NCBI GenBank assembly: GCA_037176885.1
Contig: JAWWNJ010000040.1
Location: 248,001-312,000, forward strand
DNA length: 64,000 nucleotides
Source of the DNA: Favolaschia claudopus
Taxonomy: Eukaryota; Basidiomycota; Agaricomycetes; Agaricales; Mycenaceae
Reading direction: 5' to 3'
A program made the position numbers and the translations under genes. Positions 1-11,318 of the stretch are shown here, piece by piece. Positions within the stretch are counted from its first letter, which is position 1. The number at the start of each line of letters is the position of its first letter. The notes under the pieces were generated by a model, which worked only from the letters and a program-made list of their open reading frames with translations, was not told the origin of the DNA and ran no database searches.

Positions 1-200
1 AATAGACAGCCGAACCCAAAATTCGTCCATTTGAACCGTGGGAAATATCCTCGGGTTCCAAAAGGTTCGAACCTGTGCGAACCTGTAGCGAACCGAACCT
101 CGGGTTAGGTTCGGGGTTCGCCAAATTGGCCGAACCGAACCCCAGGTGCGGTTTGGGGTTCTTGCCAAAAAACCGAACCTAACCGAACCCCGGCAACACT
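1..200. repeat. CCGAACC/GGTTCGG low-complexity array
   Basis: The first 200 bases are dominated by variants of CCGAACC and its complement GGTTCGG in both orientations, so the tract can fold on itself. No ORF of interest lies in it. It is not the TTAGGG telomere unit. It is probably a degenerate satellite-like repeat. Confidence 0.6.
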
Positions 201-295
201 AGTCGTAACCATATACATGAACTATAAGAGCGATTACTGATTATATGTGGCCATGTAGACTATGGGAATGAGTAAAACTGAGTTACATAAGGCTT

Positions 296-3113
296 TTAGA
301 GAGCGAGAGGTAGCGAGTTGAGTTGCAATCTCCCGCAGAGTGCGGTGCAATTATGGGAAGTTTCAAATGCCTCGAGACCGACATCACCCAAGCTCCCAAG
401 AAAGTGCGGGGCGCTATTGACAGAATATAGAGGCGGTGGGACATCCTCGCCATATTGGTCGAAGGCAGGCTGGATGTTGGACTGGGAAACGTGGGTAACG
501 GAGTCCAGTATAACATATCGGTTGTTATGAGTTTTGAGGCCTATTATGCGTAATCAACAACGATGAGAAAGGAATTTTAAAAGGCTGTTTCGCACCTTGG
601 AAATCGACGCAAACGCTGCGGTGATTAGTTCGCTGGAAGGTGAAATGAGAGAACGCCGATAACACGTTGGCAACATCGACATCGGCGGGAATATTAGCAT
701 CGAGTGAATGAATGGAGAATTGGGTTCCCATGTGCCATGGCTGCCCTAACCACTCGTCGTCGCCTTCCGCAACAGGAGAAATGTAGGAGGTTTCAACAAC
801 GGTGAGATAATCTGTGAATAAAAACTCTCAGGACTAGTGTTGGCGAGAAGAATAACTTTAATACCGGGAAGTTCAACACCAAGTCCACGAGCAACATTTC
901 CGAACTCCGTCCAAAGATCGTGGCAAGTTGCCAACCGTGCACCTTCAGTCCACACGGCAGTACTCATGCTGGGCCAGAACAACAGCCAATCGCTATCGCA
1001 CAAATTGGCTGTTTGACAGCAATTGTAATGGCCCCAAGTTGAGGGTAGCCGACGTAAGTAAAAGTTGCCTAGATAACAAGTTGTCAGTTTCAACAGCAAG
1101 GTGTGTAGAGAGAACTCGCACCAGGGTAACCACAAATTTGTGTCCTTGAGTTCCGTGATTGACGACCATCTCGAGATTGATATTCGGAATGTTTGGTGGC
1201 AGATAATTTTGGAAGTAGGCGTCGATGTAACAATACGTGGACATTCTGCGAAGGTGAGTCTGAAGTTCGAATGTGTCGTCTATCACGAGAGTATTGAGTG
1301 GGCCAGAATCGAGGTCAGGTACGACTTCCACTGAATCGGGTTCAACTACAATCTCGTCGCCTGTCAAGTCGATGGTCATTGGTACTGTATATTCGGTTAA
1401 ATAAGAAGCGAACAAGACGAGTGAAGAACTTACCCATTGCCTTTGGCGCAGTGGGCTTCAGAGTCAGTTGCCCCACCTCATTCCTCACATTACTCCACTT
1501 TCCATCCGTAGTCCTCGCAAACTTGATATACTTTTCAAGGATTCCGAGTCTGACGGCCGATTTATAAAGCGCCACGTTGCGATAGACCGTTTGCTGAACG
1601 AATTCGGCGCCGGGAACGTGCTCTTTAAACGCAGATCGGAGTGCTGGGCCGTCATTTTTGATACCACTAAGAGCCAACATTACGGGTACCATCTCGCATG
1701 TACTGTACCGATTTGTATGGTAGCAACGTAACGCATAACGCAGGGCCATTTTTGCTTACAAATCGTCCCATATATAGTAATTTTGCACTGCTTTTGCACA
1801 GCAAATTACCATAAAAGGCTAGCAACGGCGCGTAACGCTCCTCAGAGCGTTGCCTCCATACAGATCGGTACAGTATATTGCAAAGGGAATCTGCGTTTGA
1901 ATTGTCGAGATGTCGGAGCAACTGAGAGGTTGGACGGCCCGGGAGTCGATGAGAGGGAGACATCGAGGAGCCCACGCGATGTAACAGCCCGCTATTTAGA
2001 GCCGACAATGGCTGGGATCGGATTTGCAGTGAGTGGGGAGCCGTATAGCAAGATTTCCGACTCAAGCTCTCGAGGCAATCGCTGTCGGCAGTGATATCAC
2101 AAGTTCGAAGAAGTACTCGAGAGGTCTTCAAGACCGCAATGGCACACTGCAAATCCTGTCCAACCCATGTCGGTTGGGCTGCGGTGAAGTCCAGCACAGA
2201 AATGAAATTAGGTAGAGTCGAGGCGGCTGAAGCAGCGACTATAGGAGGTGCAAAATTTGGGATGAAATGGCCGGATCTCTCGTTGATGAATTCGAATCGC
2301 GCCGGCGCATACGGGCTAGAGTCGGCATTCTTCATTGAAATTAGAATCTGTATTCGTACAAATTGTAAAGTGGAACTTAGGCTTGCCTTTGACCAAATCA
2401 CAACGTAAGATAAATCTTTTCCGCCGCTGCCTTGATGCTCTCTGTGATCAAGTGCCCGTGGCTTGCAATGTAGGGCTTTGCATAGTTCGGGTCGAAAGGC
2501 CGAGCGTACTCCCTGCGAACAGCCTCAGCAACAGGAGGCGTGTTGATTGACGGCGAAGGAGTTTCAGCAGGTGAATCTTGGAAACATCGCAGTCAGTGTT
2601 ATCATGGTAAGAAAGATTTCAATCGTACCTCCAACAGACGACGAGACACGGTGCGCTCTGAGTGCGCACCCACCCGCTGCTTTACAGCATCCAGAGCAAT
2701 GCGGGATAGGCCGCAAACATCCTTTGTTTGCCTTGCGAGGCTCGTTCTTCGCTGCCGTCCTACACCCGTCAACTGGACAGAAGAGGGAATTGTCACCGTC
2801 ACCATCCTCCTTCGCCGATTTGTTGATAGTGCAGCGAATTCGAACGTCTTCGGGAATGAGATGGAGGGCGGTGGGAGGGTTGTACCACAGAAATTTGTTG
2901 CATTCTTCGCACTGAAGTGAAGATTTGAGAAGGCTCTGCAAATAATTGCATGATACATACGATATCAAACCAGCGTTTGTAATGGAACGGGTCGCTTCCC
3001 TTACCCTGGCACTGAAACGGGCCATTGGGCCGAAAGGATGTGCTTCCGCACTTGGTGCAGCGAGAAAACCGAGTCTCTGGCCGGGGGATATTGAGATCAC
3101 CAGGTTCTTCCAT
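296..3113 (-). CDS. Alpha-kinase-like protein, multi-exon, interrupted by a MITE
   Basis: Read from 3113 downward. Exon 1 (2961-3113) and exon 2 (2629-2911, after a 49-nt intron) give a Cys-rich N-terminus with CTKCGS, CEECNK and a CCxxxGGC...H cluster, probably zinc-binding. A third exon follows at 2405-2576. The C-terminal half resembles the atypical alpha-kinase (MHCK/EF2K) fold: VDFQGA near 600, and SHNCTALCGRLQLN near 330-350, matching the family's late zinc-binding HxCNxxC element. A stop lies at 296-298. A 49-nt GTAAGT...CAG intron separates the exons on either side of 1400. A 171-bp MITE at 1703-1873 sits where the frame should continue, so this copy may be dead unless the insert is spliced out. 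A GA-rich tract at 3165-3190 lies just upstream. The family call rests on motifs only; the exons between 1750 and 2300 are uncertain. Confidence 0.62.
1703..1873. mobile_element. 171-bp MITE with TA target duplication
   Basis: Imperfect terminal inverted repeats of about 45 bp begin CTGTACCGATTTGTATGG on the left and CTGTACCGATCTGTATGG when the right end is read inward. TA flanks both ends (1701-1702 and 1874-1875), the signature of Tc1/mariner-type transposition. It encodes nothing and lies inside the alpha-kinase-like gene. Confidence 0.75.
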
Positions 3114-3189
3114 GGTGCCTGCAAGAGAAAGAGAGATTTAAAGAGTGAAGGACGACTGTAAGTCGAGAGAGAGAGAGAGGAAAGTAGAA

Positions 3190-4560
3190 AGGGAAGGGAA
3201 CTGATTTTTTACGAGTCTCTCGAGCCTTTTTATACCAGGAATTTCAAGCCAAGACGGAAAATACGTGGAGAGGCTGTACTAGCGAGGTAGAATATTCAAG
3301 TTTCAAGTTAACCGACAGGTCTTCAAGGCCAGTTAGGCTGTACAGAGAGCCACAGACATTTTTCTGGTTGAAGCATAATTAGCAGGTGCGGCGGTAAATG
3401 GAAGATCAAATTGTTTCCAAAGCATTCACGAAGCTCAAGGTCATTGGCAAAGAATGAATATAGCAGAAAGAACAGGTATCCAGAGGGTGGTCACCCTGCG
3501 GCCGCCGGCGGTGTCGGGGGCGCAACTGCGCGTCGACAACGTACACACCACGTAAACCACTCTTAGCCGATTCAGAGAATGTATCAGGCAGCCGAGTCGA
3601 GCGCGGCTGTGTGTCAACCCAAGGAAAAGTAGACAAACTCGAACGGACTCTTGAACAACGATAGAACTTGAGAAATACCATTCTGGGAAGTAGGCGGTAG
3701 TAGTCCGAAAGAAGAACTGAGCCAATTGAACGTACAGACGCGAACCAGTAGGTTGACAAGACCGTAGACGGATATCTCCGGCACCGCCTCGTCTCGGCCT
3801 TATGACGGAAAGGTTCGGGCATGCGCGCGGGATCAGTTGATTAGCGGATAATGGGGAAGCTTGCTTCGGTATAGGGCTCCAGAATGCAGATGCTTACAAA
3901 TCTCCGTCCGGATGCTTTGTAAGCACTGTCCTGGAGTCCTGAGTCCGTGGCCTCGGACTTCGGGAACAGGCGGCACTGTCATTGCCATGTGACTTTCGGA
4001 CTGTGCGCCGAATACTGTAATCTTTTCCGAGCTTTTCCGAGTGTTCAACTTTGGTTCAGCCCAAGTTCAATCGGCCTGTTTGAACCTCATGTGCTGTAAA
4101 TAAATATATATACCGTACCAGCACCTATATACTCAATGGTTGCCTGCTCCTTACTGTAAGAAAAAATTCAGTAAGCATCAAGTTTTGTAAGTTACAAGCC
4201 TCCCAAAAGCCTCCTCAAGTTACAAGCACTTTTAGAATCGCCACCAGTGCCGGGGCTCGGGGAATGCTTTGAGCAACTTCAAAAAAATTACCAGACTTTG
4301 TGCTACTATTAGACCAGTGTCTTGAATATACTTATCACTATCCAGTACCAGTGAGTATAAGCTTTAGCTGTCAAAATTAATAACCCAAAAAAGCCAGGGC
4401 CACTGAGTGTGCTACCAGATTCATAAGGAGTAGAAGGGTTTTGAAGGTGAATATGAGGGCGGTTACTGAGGCGGTTCTGAGGTTCGTCAACTGAAATAAG
4501 TTGGTTACCCGAATCGGGCGAAACACTGCTTGAGCCAATGATGTTGCCCGAATTTAGCAA
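3190..4560. other. No supported gene; one dispersed repeat
   Basis: Open frames here (for example 3406-3822 on minus) have no recognisable motif. The tract 3850-3975 is an inverted copy of 10734-10866, sharing TGCTTACAAATCTCCGTCC and GTGGCCTCGGACTTCGGGAA, so it belongs to a dispersed repeat. Confidence 0.5.
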
Positions 4561-5242
4561 GATTAGCTACTGTACATGAATGAATTGGACGTATTCGACT
4601 ACGATATTGAATTCCCATTCGCACTGAAGCAAGCTTACCCTCCTATGTGGACCATCGTCCACATACCCAACATGTTTCTACGCGGTTTCTCAGAGAGAAT
4701 TCTCCCTCCCAGCAGGTTCAGACTTCTGGGTGGGCGGGTCAAAATCCGCGGATATCAACCTCCCAAATCTGAGACCACCCAGGACCACCCCCACCCCCCT
4801 CGGACCGAACTCCGGAGCCAAATTTCCGACTGACGTCAGCTATTGGTGTCAGATCAAGCTGACTAAACACCGTCCTCAAATCAATCAAAAACCTAGTCCA
4901 TTTTTAAGATCAACGGCGTGCAAGGGGTAGAATTCGGATTATGTAATCACGTTTTCTACCCATTCCCGTAGTATCTAAGGCTAAAACTCTGTGTAGAGCA
5001 TCTATATAGACCCATACGAGTCGCCTGGAGGTCTGAGCTGGCCGGAATCATGACAAGGCACCACGGAAAGTGGTTGAAAAAATGCGTGATGACTCCGTCA
5101 CAGATGTCACGAGCCGGAGCGAAACGTTGGCGCGTCTGCGCAGAAGATGCATTTCATTGGAAATCCTTTGGTAGGTAGTTAGCCATGTATTCATAGATGT
5201 CTTATATCGAGAATTCGAGTCTATAGATGCCCGAAGGAAGCT

Positions 5243-5698
5243 GCTATGGTGCGCTCGGCCTAAACACCACCAAACAGGAGCAGAATTTATTGCGCCTGAT
5301 CGGAACCTTCCCATGACTGATCCTCTGGTCAAAACACTCCGATTAGATAGTAGACTAATCCCTCTAAAGGAATTTACTGTCCCCTCAAAATTCACAATAA
5401 ATACTTTTTTCTCGGGGCGGATTTGAGACATCAGTGATGCGATCAATCAATCAGTCATGTGAGCTTACGAAATAGGCCCGATTTAAGTTCGGACTCTGGC
5501 TTCATATGCTCTCAGAGAGGTTTATGAGCCACATACTACACTAATTATAGCTGGGGAGTATGTTCTGAGTCTGCCTCAACCTCATACTGCAACAGAAAAT
5601 GCAATTTAAATTCGAAATTTTTCCGTCGGTCAATTTGAGACATCAGTGATGGCATCAATGATGGGACCTATTTGGTGGTGTTTAGGCCGAGCGCACCA
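5243..5698. repeat. Inverted repeat pair (about 30-bp arms)
   Basis: The arm at 5243-5276 containing GCGCTCGGCCTAAACACCAC recurs as its reverse complement at 5668-5698. A second shared motif, TTTGAGACATCAGTGATG, is repeated directly at about 5424 and 5635. A small foldback or MITE remnant is likely; no target duplication is clear. Confidence 0.55.
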
Positions 5699-5948
5699 TA
5701 TAAGAAAAGTGGACTATTTTGCCGTAAGAAACACAGCCACAAAGATTATATAATAAGCTTTTACCGTTGACACGCCTATGAACTTGAAAACAGACTTCAA
5801 CACATCGAGGTACGAGATCAATAGTGTTGAAGTCTGGCTATGAGAGACTATCAAAAACCCCAGATCTACCGTACATTCCTATCCAGAAATTATACAGACC
5901 CAACAGATCGCTGAATAAATGGGGGTGTCATCCCTTTGACCTAAGAGC

Positions 5949-6360
5949 CTGTTCGGATGCACAATAGGAATCCTATTGCTATTGTTCTTCCTTTTACAGT
6001 AATCGAATTGTTGAGAATTGTCGTGATGGATTGGTGATGGATACTGTCACTCGTCACTTGATGCCGAACTGCTCGGCGCGTGGGTGGACATTCTTGCTAC
6101 ATGGACGAGTCTTAGAAACAGAGGCATCAGTAAAGTGAACAATACAAAGTCTGCCAGATTTTACGCGCCACCGACAGACCCAGAACTCGGCCAACGCGCT
6201 TGAAGTCGGCGGGAACTACGCATCAAATCACAGGTCGGGTCACAGGTGATGAGTTCCGTCACGACAATTCCAGACAATTCCGCGGACAAGTGCGGACAAT
6301 AAAATTACTGTAAAAGGCAATACAATAGCAATAGGATTTAATTCATTGTCTAAGTCTTTC
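5949..6360. mobile_element. Foldback MITE of about 410 bp
   Basis: Arms of roughly 90-100 bp at 5949-6050 and 6250-6360 are inverted copies sharing TCCTATTGCTATTG, CCTTTTACAGTAAT and GGAATTGTCGTGA-like segments. There is no coding capacity. Exact ends and target duplication are not resolved. Confidence 0.6.
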
Positions 6361-6461
6361 CGCCGAAGCTGATCCCAAACAAGAAAGGTGAGCGAGCAAC
6401 AGGTCCGGACCGAACGCCGTACTTTCGGCCGAAGGGAGGTTGATATCTGGGATTTTTCGGC

Positions 6462-6536
6462 CGCCCACCTCTTGCCCTCAAGCGACGTCAAACACGTGCG
6501 CATCAGAGTGTGCCAGATCCAGAGATCTGACTAACA
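6462..6536. mobile_element. Solo right end of the CAAGAG MITE family
   Basis: The segment reads GCGACGTCAAACACGTG, then CAGATCCAGAGATCTGA, then CCTCTTG, the same order as the right end of the complete element at 30064-30399. No matching left end is found within 400 bp, so it is truncated. It lies just beyond the stop of the neighbouring minus-strand ORF. Confidence 0.6.
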
Positions 6537-6546
6537 CCTCTTGGTA

Positions 6547-6948
6547 CTAAGTACCAAATGGCGCCATATGCTCACGCAATTCGATGAGTGGCGCGAGTGG
6601 GGACGCATCGGTTGTTTCTACAACACGATAATTACACGCTTCAATTTCGCGAGCCAACCTTCGACGTGAGCGACGATTCAACACCGGTTTTGCGAATGGT
6701 GTAGATGTGGAGGATTCGGGTGAGTTTTCGTCCGTGTCAACTTCATCGTTTGAAGAGTCATCACCGCAGAAATCAACGCGATAGAGGGTATCCCGCCCAT
6801 GCCTCACAACGAATCCATCATTTTGATCCGGGCCCGCCGTTTGGTATCCTCTTCCCTTGCTACCGTCACTACGGTAACCCCGGGGATTACTAGGGATTAC
6901 TTTGCTTGGCTGATGACGGTGTAATTGATTCCCTGTACTTACACTCAA
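6547..6948 (-). CDS. Hypothetical protein, C-terminal exon
   Basis: A continuous frame of about 130 codons ends in TAG at 6547. It is hydrophilic, with an acidic stretch (DDSSNDEVDTDENS) and a basic stretch (RRSRRRLAREIE). The frame has no ATG at its 5' end; a GTAAGT lies at its edge, so it may be a last exon whose upstream exon would overlap the SET gene's first exon on the other strand. The function is not recognised, and it could also be gag-like transposon debris. Confidence 0.4.
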   Translation of the reverse strand: MSVSTGNQLHRHQPSKVIPSNPRGYRSDGSKGRGYQTAGPDQNDGFVVRHGRDTLYRVDFCGDDSSNDEVDTDENSPESSTSTPFAKPVLNRRSRRRLAREIEACNYRVVETTDASPLAPLIELREHMAPFGT

Positions 6949-6964
6949 TCCAAGAGGGAGGGTT

Positions 6965-8047
6965 ATGGGACGGAGGTCGAAGTCACTGAGGATGGGGAGG
7001 GCTGCAGCTGATCGTAAGTCAAGCTGTTGTCCGCTTCTCCGGCGCTAAATCACTCCGGACTTAGTGGCTCAACTACGCAGAAAAGCTATAAAAAACGCAG
7101 CAATGACCTTGAGTACGGTCAAATTTAGGGCTGCATTGGTTATGAAGGTGGACGACATGTTCTGGCTCGGAGCTCATCGGTCCATTTTCGGTAGCCATTA
7201 TAAACCTCTCACATTCAGACACGATCCGCCCAATCTTCCAAGCGATGCGCTCCGAGAGATAGGGAGACTTTTTCGCAAAGCAAGGGGTGGCTACGCTCTC
7301 GATCACAATGACATCTCTGAATTGCAACTCAGAAGAGGTTGCCCAGATATTTTTATTTGGTGCGTTATGATTTTGATTTCCTCCCTAGGTTTGATCACTT
7401 TTGAATTCGAAGGTGTGCCCGTGCATACGCATTGCTATTCCATGGTTCAGCATTTGTCAATCTAAGTTTCGAGCTTCTTGGCGGGATTTCTCAGTTCATC
7501 ATCCGCGCCAGAACATCGATTCCGAGGGGCACGGAGTTGGACGAACTCTTTGGTGTTATGTCCAGGGACTCGCCACCATCATATGACAATACCAAACTAT
7601 CTCAAATGAAGTGCAAGGACGGCCAAATTCGGATTCTCTTTGGCCCACTACGTTTTGTAAATCATTCTTGCAAAGCAAACACAGAGGTCAGTGTCCTTGC
7701 TTCTGTAGCTTCAGGACCCACAATCAACCTAACCACAGTTTTATCACCTCAATGGCAACATTAAGGCCCAGGTTCTAGTCACCTCCCGCGATATCAAAAA
7801 GGGGGAAGAAATCACAGTGAACTACGGTCAAGCATACTTCACAAACAAATCTGCAGAATGTTTCTGCTTTGGTTGTGAGGCTGAAAGAGAGCAGAGGCGG
7901 TACGAGCATCTGGTCGACTTTCTTGAATTCTTGCGGTCTGATGTCGATGAGAGACTAAAAAAGTTGAACAAAAGCCGCCTAGAAATTCAACACTTATTTT
8001 GGCTGGCTATTGATGGTGACTTGACAGACGTGGAGAGCGATAATTGA
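6965..8047 (+). CDS. Compact SET-domain protein, SUV4-20/SET9-like
   Basis: Four exons give 305 aa: 6965-7013, 7065-7388, 7451-7686 and 7739-8047. Introns 1 and 3 (51 and 52 nt) are clean GT-AG. Intron 2 (7389-7450) is the choice that preserves the frame, but it is less certain. Catalytic SET signatures are RFVNHSC near residue 190 and GEEITVNYG about 40 residues later, with the catalytic-type Tyr, followed by a post-SET cluster CFCFGCE that would bind zinc. Spacing and sequence style resemble SUV4-20/SET9 H4K20 methyltransferases, which place methyl groups on histone H4; the substrate here is inference. ATG at 6965 was chosen because splicing joins it in frame to the conserved N-terminal region. 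Confidence 0.75.
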
Positions 8048-8229
8048 TATATCAATACAATTTACACTCAGAAATTTGACATCAACTGTTGGGCCATCAA
8101 AGTTCCCTAAATATGATGTATGTGGACAATAGTCCACATAGGAGGGGAAGCTTGATTCAGTCCGTACATGCAATTTACTGAATGACATACTACATACATA
8201 GTACGCTGCGGCCCCCTCATCGTTCTATT

Positions 8230-8643
8230 CTAAGTACTCATGCAACTGCTGAAAAGCTCAGGAAATTGAAATTCAGTAAGAATATCCTGTATATTGAATG
8301 CCACTTGTGCAATATAGCAGAGGTCAGGATTCTCAGGATGTGGCTCTCTAGCAACTGGCCTTCTTCGAGCTTGAGCATTGGGTCGAGCATTTCCCTGTCT
8401 TTGTACTATATTTTGCACTGGCTTTACAGGATTCTGCTGCACCAGAGGTGGATCTGGACCTTGAGGTGTAGGTGTTGGTGACGGAGGTGGAGTTTGCATA
8501 TCCTGGTCTTCATTCTGTCCTGCCAAAGCACCAGCATTCCCAGTGTTCTGTATCTCGGCAATTCGGCCAGCTGTGCGAGGTGTAAGTTGAAGTTGCTGGC
8601 CATTCCAGTTAACCTGAACAAAATTTGGTTGCTGTACAGGCAA
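8230..8643 (-). CDS. Hypothetical Pro/Gln-rich ORF
   Basis: This open frame of about 137 codons has a low-complexity centre (TPPPSPTPTPQGP) and a basic tail. It begins at a TTG with an in-frame stop a little upstream, so a normal ATG start is missing and it may be an internal exon or a gag-like remnant. No domain is recognised. Confidence 0.25.
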   Translation of the reverse strand: MPVQQPNFVQVNWNGQQLQLTPRTAGRIAEIQNTGNAGALAGQNEDQDMQTPPPSPTPTPQGPDPPLVQQNPVKPVQNIVQRQGNARPNAQARRRPVAREPHPENPDLCYIAQVAFNIQDILTEFQFPELFSSCMST

Positions 8644-9259
8644 TCTCCGGTGTACAGGGCTATCCAGAATGCGATTGACACGCTCTTGCCCCTGAGCTGC
8701 ATTTCATATGCGCTGTGGAGTATTTGGAGGCGTAGACCTATTTAATTTAATTTTGCTTGATAGAAAGCATCGACTGATTGATCTGGCTCATACATTCAGT
8801 AACAGAAGATAATGTGGAGGATTAAGCTGATGTTGAGTGCTAATGCTAAGCGCTAAAAAAAAAAATCAGCTGCAACAAGCCACTAAGCAAATGGCTAGAA
8901 GTGTAAGAAATACCAAAATACACGTCATAGAGGAGAGAAAGAAAAGAGGGAGCACATCCATTGAGCAACTGCACATACTATATACAGTGGTGGCAAATAG
9001 AAATTGCCGTGGCTTTTCGGCCAAAATCTTGCTGTATACTTCACCGAATGACCTGAAATAAAATGTAGAGATAAATATATGATACTACTGTACCACTTAG
9101 AACACTCAGCTATATATTATGCCCTGACAATGATAAATCCCTACCATCATGGTTGAAACAATTAGCGTTGGAACGTTAAACCCAGTTTAACCACTGATTG
9201 ATTCAAAGTTGATTAAACAGTGAGGGTAGTTTAAACCGCCGCAATTTCAAAAAGGAATG

Positions 9260-9343
9260 TCAGCAGCAAGACTCGAACTGCCGACTGAAGAAAGAGCAAG
9301 CAGAATTGTAAGATAGAGTGCAACCACTACACCAAGAGACCTC
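9260..9343 (-). other. tRNA-like segment in the left arm of the inner MITE
   Basis: On the minus strand it has an A-box-like TGGTGTAGTGGT and, about 50 nt later, a B-box-like AGTTCGAGTC, as in RNA polymerase III internal promoters. The acceptor halves do not pair convincingly, so it is a tRNA-derived sequence rather than a working tRNA gene. Confidence 0.45.
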
Positions 9344-9892
9344 ATAGGAGTGGAAATTTGAGATGCTTATATAGTGGTACCCCTTTGTTTTTCCTAGTGA
9401 CAACCCGAACTAATCATCAACCCAAGAGCGCACCTACTTTTGAAGTCATATTGAGGATACACTTATCATCCGAAATTTGGTCAGTGAATTTCAGCTTCCT
9501 GGTATGCATTAGGGAGCTGATCAAGCCCAAATCCATAAAATTTGACGGAGGGAAACAAAAACATAAAGACAATTGTTTAATTGTGGTTTAAACACGTATT
9601 AACAAATGAACTTAATCACCTGTTTAATCTTGGTTTAATCCTCTTAGTGTTTATTGAATCTGACAAACATACCCGCTAACTTGAACCAGTGATTATGGCA
9701 ACAACCTTGGAGGCTTGGACTAAGGTAGGTTACTTGAAACTCTCATACTATGTAAATGTATGAGGTCCATGGTGCATCTACTTCACAACCTCTCACTTCT
9801 CACCCCAATCTCACTGACTTCACTCTAAAAAATAAGGTCTCCTTGGCCTGATTGCAGCCGTGCCCATACAGCAAAGATTTATTGCATATCAA

Positions 9893-9976
9893 GGTTGTCT
9901 GGTGGAGTGGTATGGACTGCACGTCATGTAATATAATTTGGTGTCGCCGATCCTATGTTCGATTCCCGATCTCAGC
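9893..9976 (+). other. tRNA-like segment in the right arm of the inner MITE
   Basis: It contains CTGGTGGAGTGGTA (A-box-like) and TGTTCGATTCCC (B-box-like) spaced as in tRNA genes. It is the inverted counterpart of 9260-9343, so the tRNA-like unit is part of the element's arms rather than an independent insertion. Confidence 0.45.
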
Positions 9977-10733
9977 ATTTCTGTTTTGCTTCGGGTTTGA
10001 ACACCTCTCAACACGTTTAAACACTCCCCTCACCCTATACAGCTATGCTAAAATCAAACAGTAGTTAAACGTGATTAATCGTTCCAACGTGGATTGTTTA
10101 AACAATGATGGTAGGGTTACTGGACAATGCATCAATAACAGGACAGTTTCTGATTATTGCCATATCTGGAAAAGCTCAATGTATCCTCAGCAAAAAAGTG
10201 TCATAATAGGATGAAAACTTGAAAAACAATGCTAGTTATCACTTTGATTGACTGGAATTGAACCTCGCAACGGCTGCTCGAAGTTGGTCCTTTTAGCTAT
10301 TTTCTCTGCATTTTCAGCTATTTTGTGTGAAAATAGCCAACTTTGAGCGGCTGCTGTGAGCCCAAATGAGGGTCAATTCCATTCAACCAAAGTGGAAACT
10401 AGGACTGTTTTTCAAGTACTTTCATCCTATTATGACACCTTTTCGCTGAACCCTCATTGTGTTTTTCCGAATATGGCAAAAATCGGAAATCATCCTATGA
10501 TTGATGCATTCTCAGGGCACAATATATTGCTGAGTGTTCTAAGAGGTACAGAAGTATCACATACCCATCTCTACATTTTATTTGAGGTCATTCGGTGAAG
10601 TATACAGCCAGATTTTCACCAAAAAGCCACGGCAATTTCTATTTGCCACCACTGTAGGTAGGACATAAGTATCTAGCATTGTAGCAAGGTTGAATTCTGT
10701 TTCGGCGCGCGCGTTCCGAGGTCACGTGATATT

Positions 10734-10930
10734 GACATGACTGACTGCCGGCCGTTCCCGAAGTCCGAGGCCACGGAGTCAGGACTCCAGGACATGCTTA
10801 CAAAGCATTTGGACGGAGATTTGTAAGCATCTGCATTCCTATACCGATGAATGGGGAAGCTTCCCCATAAGGAAATTTTTAGCCATTCAATGACTCCGAT
10901 GGCTCATCGCAAATCCTCTATTGTATTCAG
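10734..10930. repeat. Dispersed repeat related to 3850-3975 and 17364-17430
   Basis: The first part (10734-10866) is an inverted copy of 3850-3975. The second part (10864-10930, TAGCCATTCAATGACTCC) resembles 17364-17430 in direct orientation. The three places therefore share modules of one repeat family. Confidence 0.6.
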
Positions 10931-11318
10931 ACAAATTTAGAGGGCGCTCGAAGATGATAAATTGCCCTACATATTTGGAGGGGGGGAAGGGAGTCCCCGG
11001 ACAAGGCCTAGCGTTGTGGTAATTGATGTAAAGACTTATGAGCACCGATTCATTGAGAACCGGCATTGAGAGGGCTTCAACACATGGAATCGCGCAAGCT
11101 ACCACCCCCAATGTAAAAATCGTTGCACAACTCGTAGACAGGCTGGTCATGAGCCTATCCAAACCCCTGATTTCTCCTTTCTGCATACTGCCACCGCGTA
11201 GGATATCCTCTGGTCGGACACGCGCCCCCCTTGTGGAAGAGTGGTATGGACGGTAGGTAGAATTTCCTATTTACCGCTTCGTTCCCTTTACCTCACCCGG
11301 CTTCGCCTATCAGACGAT

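Larger units (their letters stand above)
9133..10122. mobile_element. Inner MITE nested in the outer element, 7-bp target duplication
   Basis: Its ends are inverted copies sharing CCCTACCATCAT and GTTGGAACG. The flanking GACAATG occurs at 9126-9132 and again at 10123-10129, as expected for insertion into the outer element's arm. The arms are long (more than 100 bp) and both contain a tRNA-like segment. The 7-8 bp duplication would suit a hAT-type enzyme, but the family is not proven. Confidence 0.7.
8985..10653. mobile_element. Long-armed TIR element (outer), TA target
   Basis: Terminal inverted repeats start CAGTGGTGGCAAATAGAAAT at 8985 and end with the reverse complement at 10653, each flanked by TA (8983-8984; 10654-10655). 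The arms run several hundred bp: GCATCAATAACAGGACAG near 10130 is mirrored near 10500, around a centre at about 10310. Removing the inner insertion at 9133-10122 restores arm continuity. There is no transposase ORF, so it is a non-autonomous Tc1/mariner-like foldback element. Confidence 0.75.

Noticed and set aside
1..200. Telomeric repeat
   Set aside because: The unit is CCGAACC/GGTTCGG in mixed orientation, not a TTAGGG-type array.
9893..9976. A functional tRNA gene
   Set aside because: A and B boxes are present, but acceptor and anticodon stems do not pair well, and an inverted relative lies in the other MITE arm.
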